A stretch of DNA of 48,139 nt from an uncultured Clostridia bacterium (GTDB lineage: Bacteria; Bacillota; Clostridia; Oscillospirales; Oscillospiraceae), in the NCBI GenBank assembly GCA_947307365.1, contig CAMZIY010000002.1, forward strand, positions 1-48,139. The letters run 5' to 3'. The position numbers were made by a program, and so were the translations under genes. Numbering within the stretch: position 1 is the stretch's first letter; every line of letters begins with the position of its first letter. Positions 31,482 through 39,980 of the stretch are shown here, in pieces. Under the pieces are notes generated by a model. That model did no database searches. It was not told the DNA's origin and saw only the letters and a program-made list of their open reading frames with translations.

Positions 31482-31551
31482 CTCGTCCCTCGTCTTTCGT
31501 CCCTCGTCTTTCGTCCCTCGTCCTTCGTCCCTCGTCCTTCGTCTTTCGTCC
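31482..31551. repeat. Ten-copy heptamer minisatellite (YTCGTCY)
   Basis: Ten uninterrupted 7-bp units (CTCGTCC, CTCGTCT or TTCGTCC and similar) vary only at positions 1 and 7. The plus strand is pyrimidine-rich. It lies between the two inverted hairpin elements. Confidence 0.9.
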
Positions 31552-31705
31552 CCCGGAGGGAGGATCCAATGGGGGGAACCGCCGCGGCGGTTCCCCCCTT
31601 GGCCGGGAGGAAGGTCCAGGGAACCTTTCGGAAGGTTCCCTGGCGCTTTTTCTTTTCCATCTTTCTTTTTGTCGCACAAAAAGAAAGACGGCCGCCGGAG
31701 GCAAA
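31549..31705 (-). repeat. Modular hairpin element, copy 3 (inverted)
   Basis: Read on the minus strand the order repeats copy 2: GCCTCCGGCGGCC, a CTTTCTTTTTG/CAAAAAGAAAG hairpin (31662-31687), AGCGCCAGG, a GGGAACC...GGTTCCC hairpin (31618-31641), CCTCCCGGCCAAGGGGGG and a hairpin ending ATTGGATCC (31563-31602). Confidence 0.7.
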
Positions 31706-31769
31706 CCCAGGGGGTTTACCGGCAGCAGGGGAAAGCGCCCGGCAGCGGCTGCCCAAATGACCTCAGCAC

Positions 31770-31894
31770 TCCCTCAGGCGCTCCGCGCCAGCTCCCTCAA
31801 GGAGGGAGCCTGATCCCCATCCCCATCCTCCATGCCCCGCAGGCCAATTCATTCCGCGAAGCGGAAATTCACCGCCCGCACGGGCGCAATTCAT
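31770..31894. repeat. Right arm: GC-rich hairpins plus mini-hairpin array
   Basis: CTCCCTCAAGGAGGGAG and related hairpins are followed by mini-hairpins at 31834-31845, 31852-31866 and 31873-31886, with AATTCA(T/C) linkers. It mirrors the left arm in opposite orientation. Confidence 0.7.
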
Positions 31895-31921
31895 TTTTCT
31901 CCCCGTCAGAGAGATATTAAA

Positions 31922-32080
31922 TGTACAAGTAAAGCGCAAACCGCATGGTTAAGCCATCTCCGTTTACTTGTGCAGATGTGCAAGTAAGAGAGTAAGGCCA
32001 TAGATCCGTCCCTTTACTTGTGCAGCTGCACAAGTAAGAGCAAACCGCATGGTTGAGCCATTTTCCCCTTTACTTGCTCA
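31922..32080. repeat. CAAGTAA/TTACTTG palindrome cluster
   Basis: Half-sites lie at 31926-31932, 31964-31970, 31981-31987, 32014-32020, 32031-32037 and 32070-32076. The pair at 32014-32037 forms a perfect 24-bp palindrome with centre TGCAGCTGCA; the pair at 31964-31987 is imperfect. Two intervening segments share GCAAACCGCATGGTT(A/G)AGCCAT (31936-31957 and 32040-32061). The last half-site overlaps the ATPase gene's stop. Confidence 0.85.
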
Positions 32081-33202
32081 TTTCGCCGTTCCTGACGGAG
32101 AAACAAGTGCGATCACCCAGCGTTTATTATCACCGTAGCCGGTCGACCAAGTCCTGGCCGCCTTTTCCTGCTTTACCAGAGTCTCCTTTGCGCGGCGGTA
32201 TGTGCCGTAGCTGTACCCTTCCGCGGCGGCGGCCCGCTCCAGTTCCCCCAGCCCCATGTCCCCCTTCTCCTCAAGCTGCCGGAGGATCCAGCTTTTGCAG
32301 TCCTCCCGTTTGGCGGCACAGCGCTGCTGATCCCGTTCCTGCATAAACTCCCGATCCCGTTTCCAGATCCTCCCCTCCTCCTGTACCTGCCCCTCCTCGT
32401 CGATGCTGAACAGAAGAGTCTCCCGCAGGGTATCGTAGCTGTTCTTCTCCTGGCTGAGATACCGGATCTCCTTCTCCTCCGTATACCCTGCCATCCATAC
32501 GGACCGGGCTGCGTCCCACAGGTCCGCGCTGTCTGAAATCCGCTCCCGGCCCCAGGCGCCCTTCCGCTTGTTGGTATGGCAGATGAGGAGGAAGCTGGTC
32601 CCTGTCTCCTCCCCCAGGGCCATGAGAGGGGCAAGGCAGTCCCGCATCTCGTTGCGGCTGCCCATGTTCACCCTGGGGGGAATAAAGCCCTGGATGGGAT
32701 CGAAGACGCAGAGGGCGGGCCTGTACATCCGGATACACTCCGTCAGCATGGGGGAGCCGAACTTGAATTCCCTCAGCGCTCCCTCCCGATCCCCGCTGAG
32801 GTCCATGGTAAGGATGTTTTTCTCATCCGCCCCCGCCTCCCGCAGCTTCCGCTTGAGCTTTTTGCGCACGCTGTCCTCCGTGGTGAAAAAGGCCACGGGC
32901 ATGGGCTCCCGGCTATGCCCCGGCGGGTCCAGGACGCAGGGCTCCCCGCTGCTCAGGGCAGCCAGGATGTTCACCCACAGGGAAGTTTTTCCCGTTCCCC
33001 CATCCGCCGCCAGCAGGGTGATCTGCTCCTCCGGCAGCCAGCCCGGGATGAGCCACCGGGATTCCTGCTCGGCGAAGCGGTCCAGGGGCTTGAAGCATTC
33101 CAGAAGCAGCGTCTCTCTCATGCCGCACCGGACCTCCTCCGCGGCCCGTTCCTCCCATCCGTCCCGGCTGGATCCCCCGTATCCCCGCTGATCCTCGTAC
33201 AT
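32078..33202 (-). CDS. RecA-fold AAA ATPase, RepA-like replicative helicase
   Basis: A 374-residue protein. Walker A ADGGTGKT is at 66-73, Walker B ends at Asp168 (ALCVFDPIQGF), and a sensor-like LLICHTNK holds His209. This is the AAA_25/RepA-type hexameric ATPase used to open replication origins in plasmids, phages and integrative elements. The C-terminal 70 residues look like a winged helix (ILRQLEEKGDMGLGELERAA) for DNA binding. ATG 33202 is chosen for AAGGAGG ten bases upstream. It overlaps the CHC2 gene by 85 bp. No integrase, capsid or conjugation gene is nearby. Confidence 0.85.
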   Translation of the reverse strand: MYEDQRGYGGSSRDGWEERAAEEVRCGMRETLLLECFKPLDRFAEQESRWLIPGWLPEEQITLLAADGGTGKTSLWVNILAALSSGEPCVLDPPGHSREPMPVAFFTTEDSVRKKLKRKLREAGADEKNILTMDLSGDREGALREFKFGSPMLTECIRMYRPALCVFDPIQGFIPPRVNMGSRNEMRDCLAPLMALGEETGTSFLLICHTNKRKGAWGRERISDSADLWDAARSVWMAGYTEEKEIRYLSQEKNSYDTLRETLLFSIDEEGQVQEEGRIWKRDREFMQERDQQRCAAKREDCKSWILRQLEEKGDMGLGELERAAAAEGYSYGTYRRAKETLVKQEKAARTWSTGYGDNKRWVIALVSPSGTAK

Positions 33203-33765
33203 AGTCTGCCGACCTCCTTTCGCCGCCGGAATATCTCCATCTGTTCCTCCCGGTCCCCCGCCTCCAGGGTAGCCGCGTACCACTCCAGCCGGGCCTGCTC
33301 CCGCACCGCCAGACATTCCTTCGGATCCCAGTCCTCCATGGGCCGCCTCAGGGCGACGTTTCCCGTGCGGATGGCGGCGCAGAGCCGGGTGAGCATCGTC
33401 TGCCGCCATTCTTCAAAGATCTTCCGGGTCTCCCGCAGCTCCGCCTCCCGCCGGGCCCGCTCCCGCTCCTCCGGTCCGGCTGCCCGGTCCACAGGCAGAT
33501 CGAGACCCAGGTCTTCGTTCAGCTTCCGCACCGCATCCAGAGGCGCCAGGCCAAACAGGCGGGCGGAAAAATCGATGGCGGAACCCGCGGCTCCGCAGCT
33601 CCAGCAGCGGAAATTTCCCCGATGGAAGCTCAGACTGGGATGCCGATCCGGATGAAAAGGACACAGGACCTTCCCCCGACGATCCGGCACATAGCCGTAA
33701 TACCGCGCCGCCTCCTCCGCCGTGACCCGCTCCCGGCAAAGCTGAAACAGGTCGTTCAGGGGCAT
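33118..33765 (-). CDS. CHC2 zinc-finger (primase-type) protein
   Basis: A 215-residue protein. The DnaG-type zinc ribbon is at about 32-66: CPFHPDRHPSLSFH with Cys35 and His38, then FRCWSCGAAGSAIDF with Cys54 and Cys57. Unlike full primases it has no TOPRIM catalytic core; after residue 95 it is a charged, coiled-coil-like helix ending in Arg-rich sequence. It probably recognises DNA and works with the overlapping ATPase. ATG 33765 follows GGGAG. The stand-alone zinc domain is typical of mobile-element replication modules. Whether it primes is unknown. Confidence 0.82.
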   Translation of the reverse strand: MPLNDLFQLCRERVTAEEAARYYGYVPDRRGKVLCPFHPDRHPSLSFHRGNFRCWSCGAAGSAIDFSARLFGLAPLDAVRKLNEDLGLDLPVDRAAGPEERERARREAELRETRKIFEEWRQTMLTRLCAAIRTGNVALRRPMEDWDPKECLAVREQARLEWYAATLEAGDREEQMEIFRRRKEVGRLCTRISGDTGDPAGTDGRNGPRRRSGAA

Positions 33766-33808
33766 CGCACTCTCCCGGATTTTTCGTTCCTCAATTTCAA
33801 TTACTCCA

Positions 33809-33858
33809 ATACTCAAATATTATTGAGTATAGGATACCATATCCTCCGGGGAAGTCAA
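33809..33858 (-). promoter_or_regulatory. Promoter and operator of the replication module
   Basis: -35 TTGACT (33858-33853), a 16-bp spacer and -10 TATCCT (33836-33831). A 22-bp palindrome, ATACTCAA-N6-TTGAGTAT (33809-33830), covers the predicted start site, as a repressor operator would. A related half-site, TTACTCCAATACTC, lies beside it. Confidence 0.6.
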
Positions 33859-33993
33859 GAGCAAATTTGCCCATTTTCCCGGTTTTTCGCTGAGATCTGA
33901 CCGGACCGGGGACAGTACCGTGCCGAAGCCTGCGTTTTCCGTTTTTCCCCGTCTTGTCGGCGCGGTATCAGTATTATGTCAACCTGAGAAAGG

Positions 33994-34025
33994 GAAAAAG
34001 AGGCCCGGCTGTTCGCCGGGCCTCT
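33994..34025 (-). terminator. Rho-independent terminator of lon
   Basis: An 11-bp GC-rich stem (34025-34015 with 34009-33999) followed on the minus strand by TTTTT. Confidence 0.92.
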
Positions 34026-34042
34026 GCCTCTATTCCTTTTTT

Positions 34043-36469
34043 TCAGCTCACCGTGGGTCTGGGCTGGTCGTTCCTTCCCTCCCGCTCCGGTGCGGGGGCG
34101 GCCGCTTCCGGCTGCTTTTCCTCCGGCTTCCAGGGCTGGATGCCTGTGAAATCCAGGGCGGTGTGGAGCACGTCGTCGATATGCCGGGCGGTGATGAACT
34201 GCAGGGCGCCCCGCACGTCCGGGTCGATCTCCGCCAGGTCCGCCTCGTTCTCCGCGGGGATGAGCACGGTCTTCACCCCGGCCCGCAGTGCAGCCATGGT
34301 CTTTTCTTTCAAACCCCCGATGGCCAGGATCCGGCCCCGGAGGGTGATCTCTCCGGTCATGGCCAGGTCCCCCCGGAGGGGCGCTCCGGTGAGGGCGGAG
34401 ATCATGGCCAGGGTAATGGTGATGCCCGCGCTGGGGCCGTCCTTAGGAACGCCCCCTTCGGGGAAATGGATGTGGATATCCTTCTTCCGGTAGAATTCCG
34501 GGTCGATGCCCAGGATGGCTGCCCGGCTGCGGATATAGCTCAGGCCCGCCTGGGCGGATTCCTGCATCACCTTGCCCAGGTTGCCGGTGAGCTCCAGACG
34601 GCCGGTGCCCTCCATCACGTTCACTTCCACGTCCAGGGTGACGCCGCCCACGCTGGTCCAGGCCAGGCCCCGGGCCAGGCCCACGGCGGGCTCCAGCCGC
34701 TTTTCCTCCGGCTTGTACCGCCGGACGCCCAGGAACTTTTCCAGGTCGGAGGCCTTGACGCCCACGCTCTTGCTGTCCCCCTCCACCAGGCGCATGGCGG
34801 CCTTGCGGCACACCGCCGCCAGCTCCCGCTCCAGCATGCGCACGCCGGATTCCTCCGTCCAGCCGGAGATGATCTCCCGGATGGCGGTGTCGCCGATCCG
34901 CAGCTCCCGGGCCTTCAGGCCGTGGCGCTTCCGCTGCTTGGGCAGCAGGTGGTCCTTGGCGATATGCAGCTTCTCCTCGTCGGTATAGCTGCTGAGCTCG
35001 ATGATCTCCATCCGGTCCATCAAGGGCCGGGGGATGGTTCCGGTGGTGTTGGCGGTGGTGATGAACAGCACGTCGGAGAGGTCGAAGGGCACCTCCAGGT
35101 AATGGTCCCGGAAGCTGCTGTTCTGCTCGGAATCCAGGGCCTCCAGCATGGCGGCGGAGGGATCCCCCCGGTAATCGCTGCCCAGCTTATCGATCTCATC
35201 CAGCAGGAGGACCGGGTTCCGGCTCCCCGCCTGGGCGACGGCGGTCATGATCCGGCCGGGCATGGCCCCCACGTAGGTCTTCCGGTGGCCCCGGATCTCC
35301 GCCTCATCGTGGATGCCCCCCAGGCTGATGCGGCCCAGCTTCCGGCCCAGGGCCCGGGCGATGCTCTTGCCGATGGAGGTCTTGCCGGTGCCCGGAGGCC
35401 CCACCAGGCAGAGGATGGTCCCCTTCAGATCGGGGGCCAGCTGGCGGACGGCCACGAATTCCAGGATCCGTTCCTTCACCTTTTCCAAGCCGTAGTGGTC
35501 TTCGTCCAGGATCCGGCGGGTCTGCTCCACGTTATAGCAGTCCTCGGTCTCCACGTTCCAGGGAAGGCCCAGGACCGTATCCAGCCAGGTGCGCAGCACC
35601 GCCGCCTCAGAGGAGGCGAAGCCCTGACGGGCCAGGCGGTTCAGTTCCTTGCGCAGCTTATCCTTCACTTCGTCGGAGGCCTCCAGAGCGTCGATCCGCT
35701 CCGTATACTCGTCCATTTCGGAGGCGGCCTCCTGCTCCTCGTCCATCCCCAGTTCCATCTGGATGGTGCGCATCTGCTCCCGCAGGATGCCTTCCCGCTG
35801 GGCGGCGGCCAGTCTTCCCTGGGTCTTGCGCTGGATCTGTTCCTCCACCTCCAGCACGGCGATCTCGTGGGTGAGCATCTCGTCCAGAAGCTCCAGCCGC
35901 CGCACGGGCTCCGCCTCGTCCAGGAGCTGCTGCCGGTCTTCCGGCATCAGCCGCAGGGTCTGGCCCAGATAGTCCGCGATATAACCGGGACTGTGATGTC
36001 CGGCGATGCCCCCCAGAAAATCCGGATGGTTCTCCGGCAGGAGCTCGGTGAGGTGGGCCATCAGGCCCCGGGTGCGGCGGATCAGCGCCTCCCGGTATCC
36101 GGGGGACTCGGCGCTCTCCTGTTCCTCCTGCTGCCGGACCTCCGCCCGGTAGTACGGGATATGCTCCAGCACCCGCTGGAGCTCCGCCCGATACATGCCC
36201 TTTACCAGGACCCGCACCCCGCCCCCGGGGATGCGGAGGATCTGCCGGATCTCTGCCACCGTGCCCACCTTGAAGAGCTCGCTTTCCTCCGGCTCCTCCG
36301 CTTCGGGGTCGGACTGGCAGAGCAGGTAGATCCGCCGGTCCCCGTCCATGGCGGCGTTCATGGCGGCGATGGAAAGGGGCCGCTCCAGGTCGAAATTCAG
36401 CACCATATCCGGGAACACGTGCAGGCCCCGGAGGGGGATCATGGGCAGCTGTTCCATTCTTTCGTTCAT
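34043..36469 (-). CDS. lon: ATP-dependent protease Lon (LonA)
   Basis: An 808-residue cytoplasmic protease for misfolded and regulatory proteins. The N-terminal LON domain opens LPMIPLRGLHVFPDMVLNFD, followed by a coiled-coil, the AAA module with GPPGTGKTS and VLLLDEIDKLGSDYRGDPS, and the C-terminal protease domain with the Ser in PKDGPSAG and the Lys about 40 residues later. It is complete and of normal length. It lies 116 bp after clpX, and that gap carries GC-rich hairpins, so the two may be separately controlled. Confidence 0.97.
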   Translation of the reverse strand: MNERMEQLPMIPLRGLHVFPDMVLNFDLERPLSIAAMNAAMDGDRRIYLLCQSDPEAEEPEESELFKVGTVAEIRQILRIPGGGVRVLVKGMYRAELQRVLEHIPYYRAEVRQQEEQESAESPGYREALIRRTRGLMAHLTELLPENHPDFLGGIAGHHSPGYIADYLGQTLRLMPEDRQQLLDEAEPVRRLELLDEMLTHEIAVLEVEEQIQRKTQGRLAAAQREGILREQMRTIQMELGMDEEQEAASEMDEYTERIDALEASDEVKDKLRKELNRLARQGFASSEAAVLRTWLDTVLGLPWNVETEDCYNVEQTRRILDEDHYGLEKVKERILEFVAVRQLAPDLKGTILCLVGPPGTGKTSIGKSIARALGRKLGRISLGGIHDEAEIRGHRKTYVGAMPGRIMTAVAQAGSRNPVLLLDEIDKLGSDYRGDPSAAMLEALDSEQNSSFRDHYLEVPFDLSDVLFITTANTTGTIPRPLMDRMEIIELSSYTDEEKLHIAKDHLLPKQRKRHGLKARELRIGDTAIREIISGWTEESGVRMLERELAAVCRKAAMRLVEGDSKSVGVKASDLEKFLGVRRYKPEEKRLEPAVGLARGLAWTSVGGVTLDVEVNVMEGTGRLELTGNLGKVMQESAQAGLSYIRSRAAILGIDPEFYRKKDIHIHFPEGGVPKDGPSAGITITLAMISALTGAPLRGDLAMTGEITLRGRILAIGGLKEKTMAALRAGVKTVLIPAENEADLAEIDPDVRGALQFITARHIDDVLHTALDFTGIQPWKPEEKQPEAAAPAPEREGRNDQPRPTVS

Positions 36470-36585
36470 TCGGATTCTCCTTTCCTGGGAGAAGAATACC
36501 GCGCTGCCGGCAGGACCGGCCGATCCGCGTCCCCGAAAAAGGGGGCCTCGGCCAGGCTGCCGCAGCGCGGCTCATGCCGGGAGAT

Positions 36586-37842
36586 TCAGCCGGCCAGCTC
36601 GGGTTTGTTCCGGGTGATCACCGGCGCCGCGGTGCCCCGGATGCAGTCCCCGGTGATCTCCACGGCGGTGATCTCCGGGTCGGAGGGGATCTCATACATG
36701 ATCTCCAGCATCACCCGTTCCATGATGCTCCTGAGGCCCCGGGCCCCCAGGTCCATCTCCAGGGCCTGGTCCGCCACCGCCTCCAGGGCGTCCTGGGTGA
36801 AGGTGAGCTCCACGTTGTCGTACCGCATCAGCGCCTGATACTGCTTGGTCAGGCTGTTTTTGGGCTGGGTGAGGATCTGGATCAGGTTGTCCCGGTCCAG
36901 GCCGTGGAGCGGGGTGATCACCGGCAGTCTGCCCACCAGCTCCGGGATCAGGCCGTATTTCAGGATATCGTGGGGCTGCACGTTCTGGAGGATCGCCCCC
37001 ACGTCCTTCTTCGTCCGGCTGGCGACGTCCCCGCCGAAGCCGATGGTGGCCTTGCTCATGCGGCTCTCGATGATCTGCTCCAGGCCCGCGAAGGCGCCGC
37101 CGCAGATAAAGAGGATATTCTTGGTGTCCACCTGGATGAACTCCTGGTGGGGATGCTTCCGTCCCCCCTGGGGCGGCACGTTGGCCACGGTGCCCTCCAG
37201 GATCTTCAGCAGGGCCTGCTGCACGCCCTCGCCGCTCACGTCCCGGGTGATGGAGACGTTCTCGCTTTTCCGGGAGACCTTGTCCAGCTCGTCGATATAG
37301 ATGATGCCCCGTTCCGCCTGTTCCACGTCGTAATCCGCCGCCTGGAGCAGCCGGAGAAGGATGTTCTCCACGTCGTCCCCCACGTAGCCCGCCTCCGTCA
37401 GGGTGGTGGCGTCCGCGATGGCGAAGGGCACCTGCAGGAGCTTCGCCAGGGTCTGGGCAAACAGGGTCTTGCCGGAACCGGTGGGGCCCAGGAGCAGGAT
37501 ATTGCTCTTCTGCAGCTCCACGTCCTCGTCCTCGCCCCCGTGAAGGATGCGCTTATAGTGGTTGTAAACCGCAACGGAAAGGGCGATCTTGGCCCGCTCC
37601 TGTCCGATGATATACTGATCCAGAAAAGCCTTGATCTCCCCCGGGGTGGGCAGGCCGCCGTCCTCCCCCAGCAGCCCGGCCTCCTTGGGACGGACGGGGA
37701 GGGTCATGTCGTCCTGCATGATCCGCACGCAGGCGCTGACGCATTCGTTGCAGATAAAGGCGTTGCGCCCCGCAAAGATCCGGGTCACATCGTCCTGGGA
37801 TTTGCCGCAGAAGGAGCATCTGGCAATATGCTTTTCGTCCAT
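36586..37842 (-). CDS. clpX: ATP-dependent Clp protease ATP-binding subunit ClpX
   Basis: An unfoldase that feeds substrates to ClpP. It has 418 residues from the chosen start (ATG 37842, six bases after AAGAGGA; two in-frame ATGs lie just upstream). The N-terminal C4 zinc domain CSFCGKSQ...FICNEC binds adaptors, then Walker [12 protein letters not shown], Walker [10 protein letters not shown], and the ClpP-docking IGFGG loop. It follows clpP by 100 bp in the conserved tig-clpP-clpX-lon order. Confidence 0.97.
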   Translation of the reverse strand: MDEKHIARCSFCGKSQDDVTRIFAGRNAFICNECVSACVRIMQDDMTLPVRPKEAGLLGEDGGLPTPGEIKAFLDQYIIGQERAKIALSVAVYNHYKRILHGGEDEDVELQKSNILLLGPTGSGKTLFAQTLAKLLQVPFAIADATTLTEAGYVGDDVENILLRLLQAADYDVEQAERGIIYIDELDKVSRKSENVSITRDVSGEGVQQALLKILEGTVANVPPQGGRKHPHQEFIQVDTKNILFICGGAFAGLEQIIESRMSKATIGFGGDVASRTKKDVGAILQNVQPHDILKYGLIPELVGRLPVITPLHGLDRDNLIQILTQPKNSLTKQYQALMRYDNVELTFTQDALEAVADQALEMDLGARGLRSIMERVMLEIMYEIPSDPEITAVEITGDCIRGTAAPVITRNKPELAG

Positions 37843-37942
37843 TTTCATTCCTCTTCGCTCCATTCAGACCGAGATCGGGTCAGATCCAACGAGAAAAGCA
37901 GAGGCCGAGCCACCGGCACGGCCGCTGCTTGTCGATAACAGG

Positions 37943-38527
37943 TTATCGTTTGACGATGACCTTGTCGATGAGGCCGTATTCCGCAGCCTCCTCCGCGGTC
38001 ATCCAGTTGTTGCGCTCGCAGTCCGCGTAGATCTGGTCGTAGTCCTTTCCGGTGCTGGCGGCCAGGGCTTCGGTCAGGGTGTGCTTGATGCGGGCGATGT
38101 GCCTGGCTTCGATCTGGATATCCGTTTCCTGGCCCTGGGTGCCTCCCAGGACCTGATGGATCATGATCTCCGCGTGGGGCAGTGCCATCCGCTTCCCCTT
38201 GGCGCCGGCGGCCAGCAGGAAAGCGCCCATGCTGGCGGCCATACCCACGCAGATGGTGGCCACGTCCGCCTTGATGTACTGCATGGTATCGTAGATGGCC
38301 AGGCCGTCCGTCACGGAGCCGCCGGGGCTGTTGATATACATCTGGATGTCCTTGTCCGGATCCTGGGCTTCCAGGTACAGGAGCTCCGCCACGATGATGC
38401 TGGCGGAGGCTTCGTTCACCTCTCCGTTGAGAAAGACGATCCGGTCGTTCAGAAGCCGGGAGTACAGGTCATAGGACCGCTCCCCCCGGGAGGTCTGTTC
38501 CACCACATAAGGGATCAGGCTGCTCAT
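37943..38527 (-). CDS. clpP: ATP-dependent Clp protease proteolytic subunit ClpP, Asn-triad variant
   Basis: A 194-residue serine peptidase that forms the tetradecameric barrel. The nucleophile Ser99 lies in GMAASMGA and His124 in HAEIMIHQ. The position of the triad Asp (ERDxF in E. coli and B. subtilis) reads ERNNW here, so residue 173 is Asn (codon AAC). The S-H-N spacing of 25 and 49 residues equals that of E. coli S-H-D. ATG 38527 follows AAGGAGG. Listeria ClpP1 has a similar S-H-N triad and depends on a partner ClpP2; no second clpP is in this window. Confidence 0.96.
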   Translation of the reverse strand: MSSLIPYVVEQTSRGERSYDLYSRLLNDRIVFLNGEVNEASASIIVAELLYLEAQDPDKDIQMYINSPGGSVTDGLAIYDTMQYIKADVATICVGMAASMGAFLLAAGAKGKRMALPHAEIMIHQVLGGTQGQETDIQIEARHIARIKHTLTEALAASTGKDYDQIYADCERNNWMTAEEAAEYGLIDKVIVKR

Positions 38528-38621
38528 GGGCACGCCTCCTTTGCACGATAAATCGCTCCGGTCAGGGAGCATAACCGATTTCGGGATGGTTTATACGGGG
38601 ATCCGGGTACGGCGGCAGGAA

Positions 38622-39980
38622 TTATTCCGCGTCCTTGGTCTCCTCGGCGGGAGCGGCCTCCTCAGCCTTCTCCCCGGCGGGCTTCTCCTCCTCGGCAGGC
38701 TCGGGCAGGGCAGTTGCGTTGGCGATGATGAGGTCCGCGGCCTTGTTGTACAGGATGCCGTCCGTGAGCATATCGGCGTCCATGAAGTTCTTCACGGTAT
38801 CCAGGTCCACACCGTACTGGTCGGCGGCCTTCTGCAGCTCCGCGTCCTTGTCCTCCTCCGTGACGGTGAGGCCTTCCAGCTCGGCGATCTTGGCCAGAGC
38901 CAGCTCCTGCCGGATGGTCTTCTCCGCGTTTTGCAGCTGCATCTTGGTGAAGTCCTCCGCGTTGGTGCCCATCCAGCCCAGATAGGTCTCGAAGGGGATG
39001 CCCTGGTTCGCGATGCGCTGGGCCATATCCTGCACCATCTGCTGGGCGCGCTCGTTCACCATGGCCTCGTTCAGATCCACCTTCATGTCCCCCGTCACCT
39101 GGGCCAGGAGCAGGTCCAGGAAGGCGTCCCGGGTCTGGCTCTCCTTCTGCTTCAGGAGCTTCTCCTCGATGTTCTTCCGGAAATCCTCCAAGGTGTCGAA
39201 CTCGCTCACGTCCTTGGCGAATTCGTCGTCCGCCTCGGGGAGGATCTTCTCCTTCACCTCGTGGATATGGCACTTGAACACGGCGGGCTTGCCCTTCAGC
39301 TCCTCGGCGTGGTAATCCTCGGGGAAGGTCACGTTCACTTCCGTATCGTCGCCGGCGGAGGTGCCGATGAGCTGGATCTCGAAGCCGGGGATGAAGCTGT
39401 TGGAGCCGATCTCCAGGCTGTGCTTCTCGTCCTTGCCGCCCTCGAAGGGCACGCCGTCGATAAAGCCTTCATAGTCCAGCACCACGGTATCCCCGAACTT
39501 GGCGGGGCGCTCGGCGGTCTGGATGGTGGCGTTGCGGTTGCGGAGCTGGTCGATCTCCATATCCACCTCGGCGGGATCCACCTTGGCTTCCTTCCGCACG
39601 GCGGACAGGCCCTTGTACTGGCCCAGCTCCACCTCGGGATAGAGCACGCAGTTGATATCCAGGGTGAGGGACTTGTCCTCCTCCACCTTGGCGTCCTCAA
39701 TGGAAGGGCTGGCCACGACCTTCAATTCCTTTTCCTTCACGGCGAAATAGTAGGCCTCGGGAGCCAGATCATTGATGGCCTCCTCATGGAACACGCCTTC
39801 TCCGTACATGGCTTCCACGATCTTGCGGGGCGCCTTGCCCTTGCGGAAACCGGGGATCTGGATGTTCTTTCTGTTCTTGTTGAAGACCTTGACCACGGCC
39901 GCCTCAAATTCCTCCGGGGAAACGGAAACGGTGATCAGCGCGCTGTTCTTTTCTTTCTTTTCGACGTTTTTGACTTCCAT
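38622..39980 (-). CDS. tig: Trigger factor
   Basis: A ribosome-bound chaperone and peptidyl-prolyl isomerase. It has 452 residues. The N-terminal ribosome-binding domain includes the signature GFRKGKAPRKIVE, the FKBP-like domain holds FGDTVVLDYEGFIDGVPFEGG, and a long helical C-terminal domain ends in an acidic Ala/Glu-rich tail of about 30 residues. ATG 39980 follows GGGAGGACG. It is the first gene of the tig-clpP-clpX-lon group; an AT-rich interval at about 40060-40110 probably holds its promoter (TATAGT-type -10). Confidence 0.95.
   Translation of the reverse strand: MEVKNVEKKEKNSALITVSVSPEEFEAAVVKVFNKNRKNIQIPGFRKGKAPRKIVEAMYGEGVFHEEAINDLAPEAYYFAVKEKELKVVASPSIEDAKVEEDKSLTLDINCVLYPEVELGQYKGLSAVRKEAKVDPAEVDMEIDQLRNRNATIQTAERPAKFGDTVVLDYEGFIDGVPFEGGKDEKHSLEIGSNSFIPGFEIQLIGTSAGDDTEVNVTFPEDYHAEELKGKPAVFKCHIHEVKEKILPEADDEFAKDVSEFDTLEDFRKNIEEKLLKQKESQTRDAFLDLLLAQVTGDMKVDLNEAMVNERAQQMVQDMAQRIANQGIPFETYLGWMGTNAEDFTKMQLQNAEKTIRQELALAKIAELEGLTVTEEDKDAELQKAADQYGVDLDTVKNFMDADMLTDGILYNKAADLIIANATALPEPAEEEKPAGEKAEEAAPAEETKDAE

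Larger units (their letters stand above)
30823..32077. other. Gene-free repeat-dense region
   Basis: No convincing gene lies here on either strand; the open frames are repeat-derived. It contains mini-hairpin arrays at both ends, two inverted copies of a modular hairpin element, GGCTCCC-type hairpins, a heptamer minisatellite and a palindrome cluster. It links the housekeeping block to the replication module. Confidence 0.75.

Noticed and set aside
31030..31704. Minus-strand open frames through the heptamer repeat (Thr-Lys-Asp-Glu-Gly-Arg-type repeats)
   Set aside because: The purine-rich minisatellite has no stop codons in these frames. There is no ribosome-binding site, and the translation is repeat-derived.
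31922..32080. CRISPR-like pattern of palindromic repeats with 26-32-bp spacers
   Set aside because: There are only two full repeats, they are not identical, two spacers share a 22-bp core, and no cas genes are present.
33203..33409. 69-codon N-terminal extension of the RecA-fold ATPase
   Set aside because: The extension is the out-of-frame shadow of the CHC2 gene. ATG 33202 has AAGGAGG correctly placed.
33920..36838. A 972-codon plus-strand open frame opposite lon and part of clpX
   Set aside because: Antisense shadow of lon; lon is complete with all motifs.
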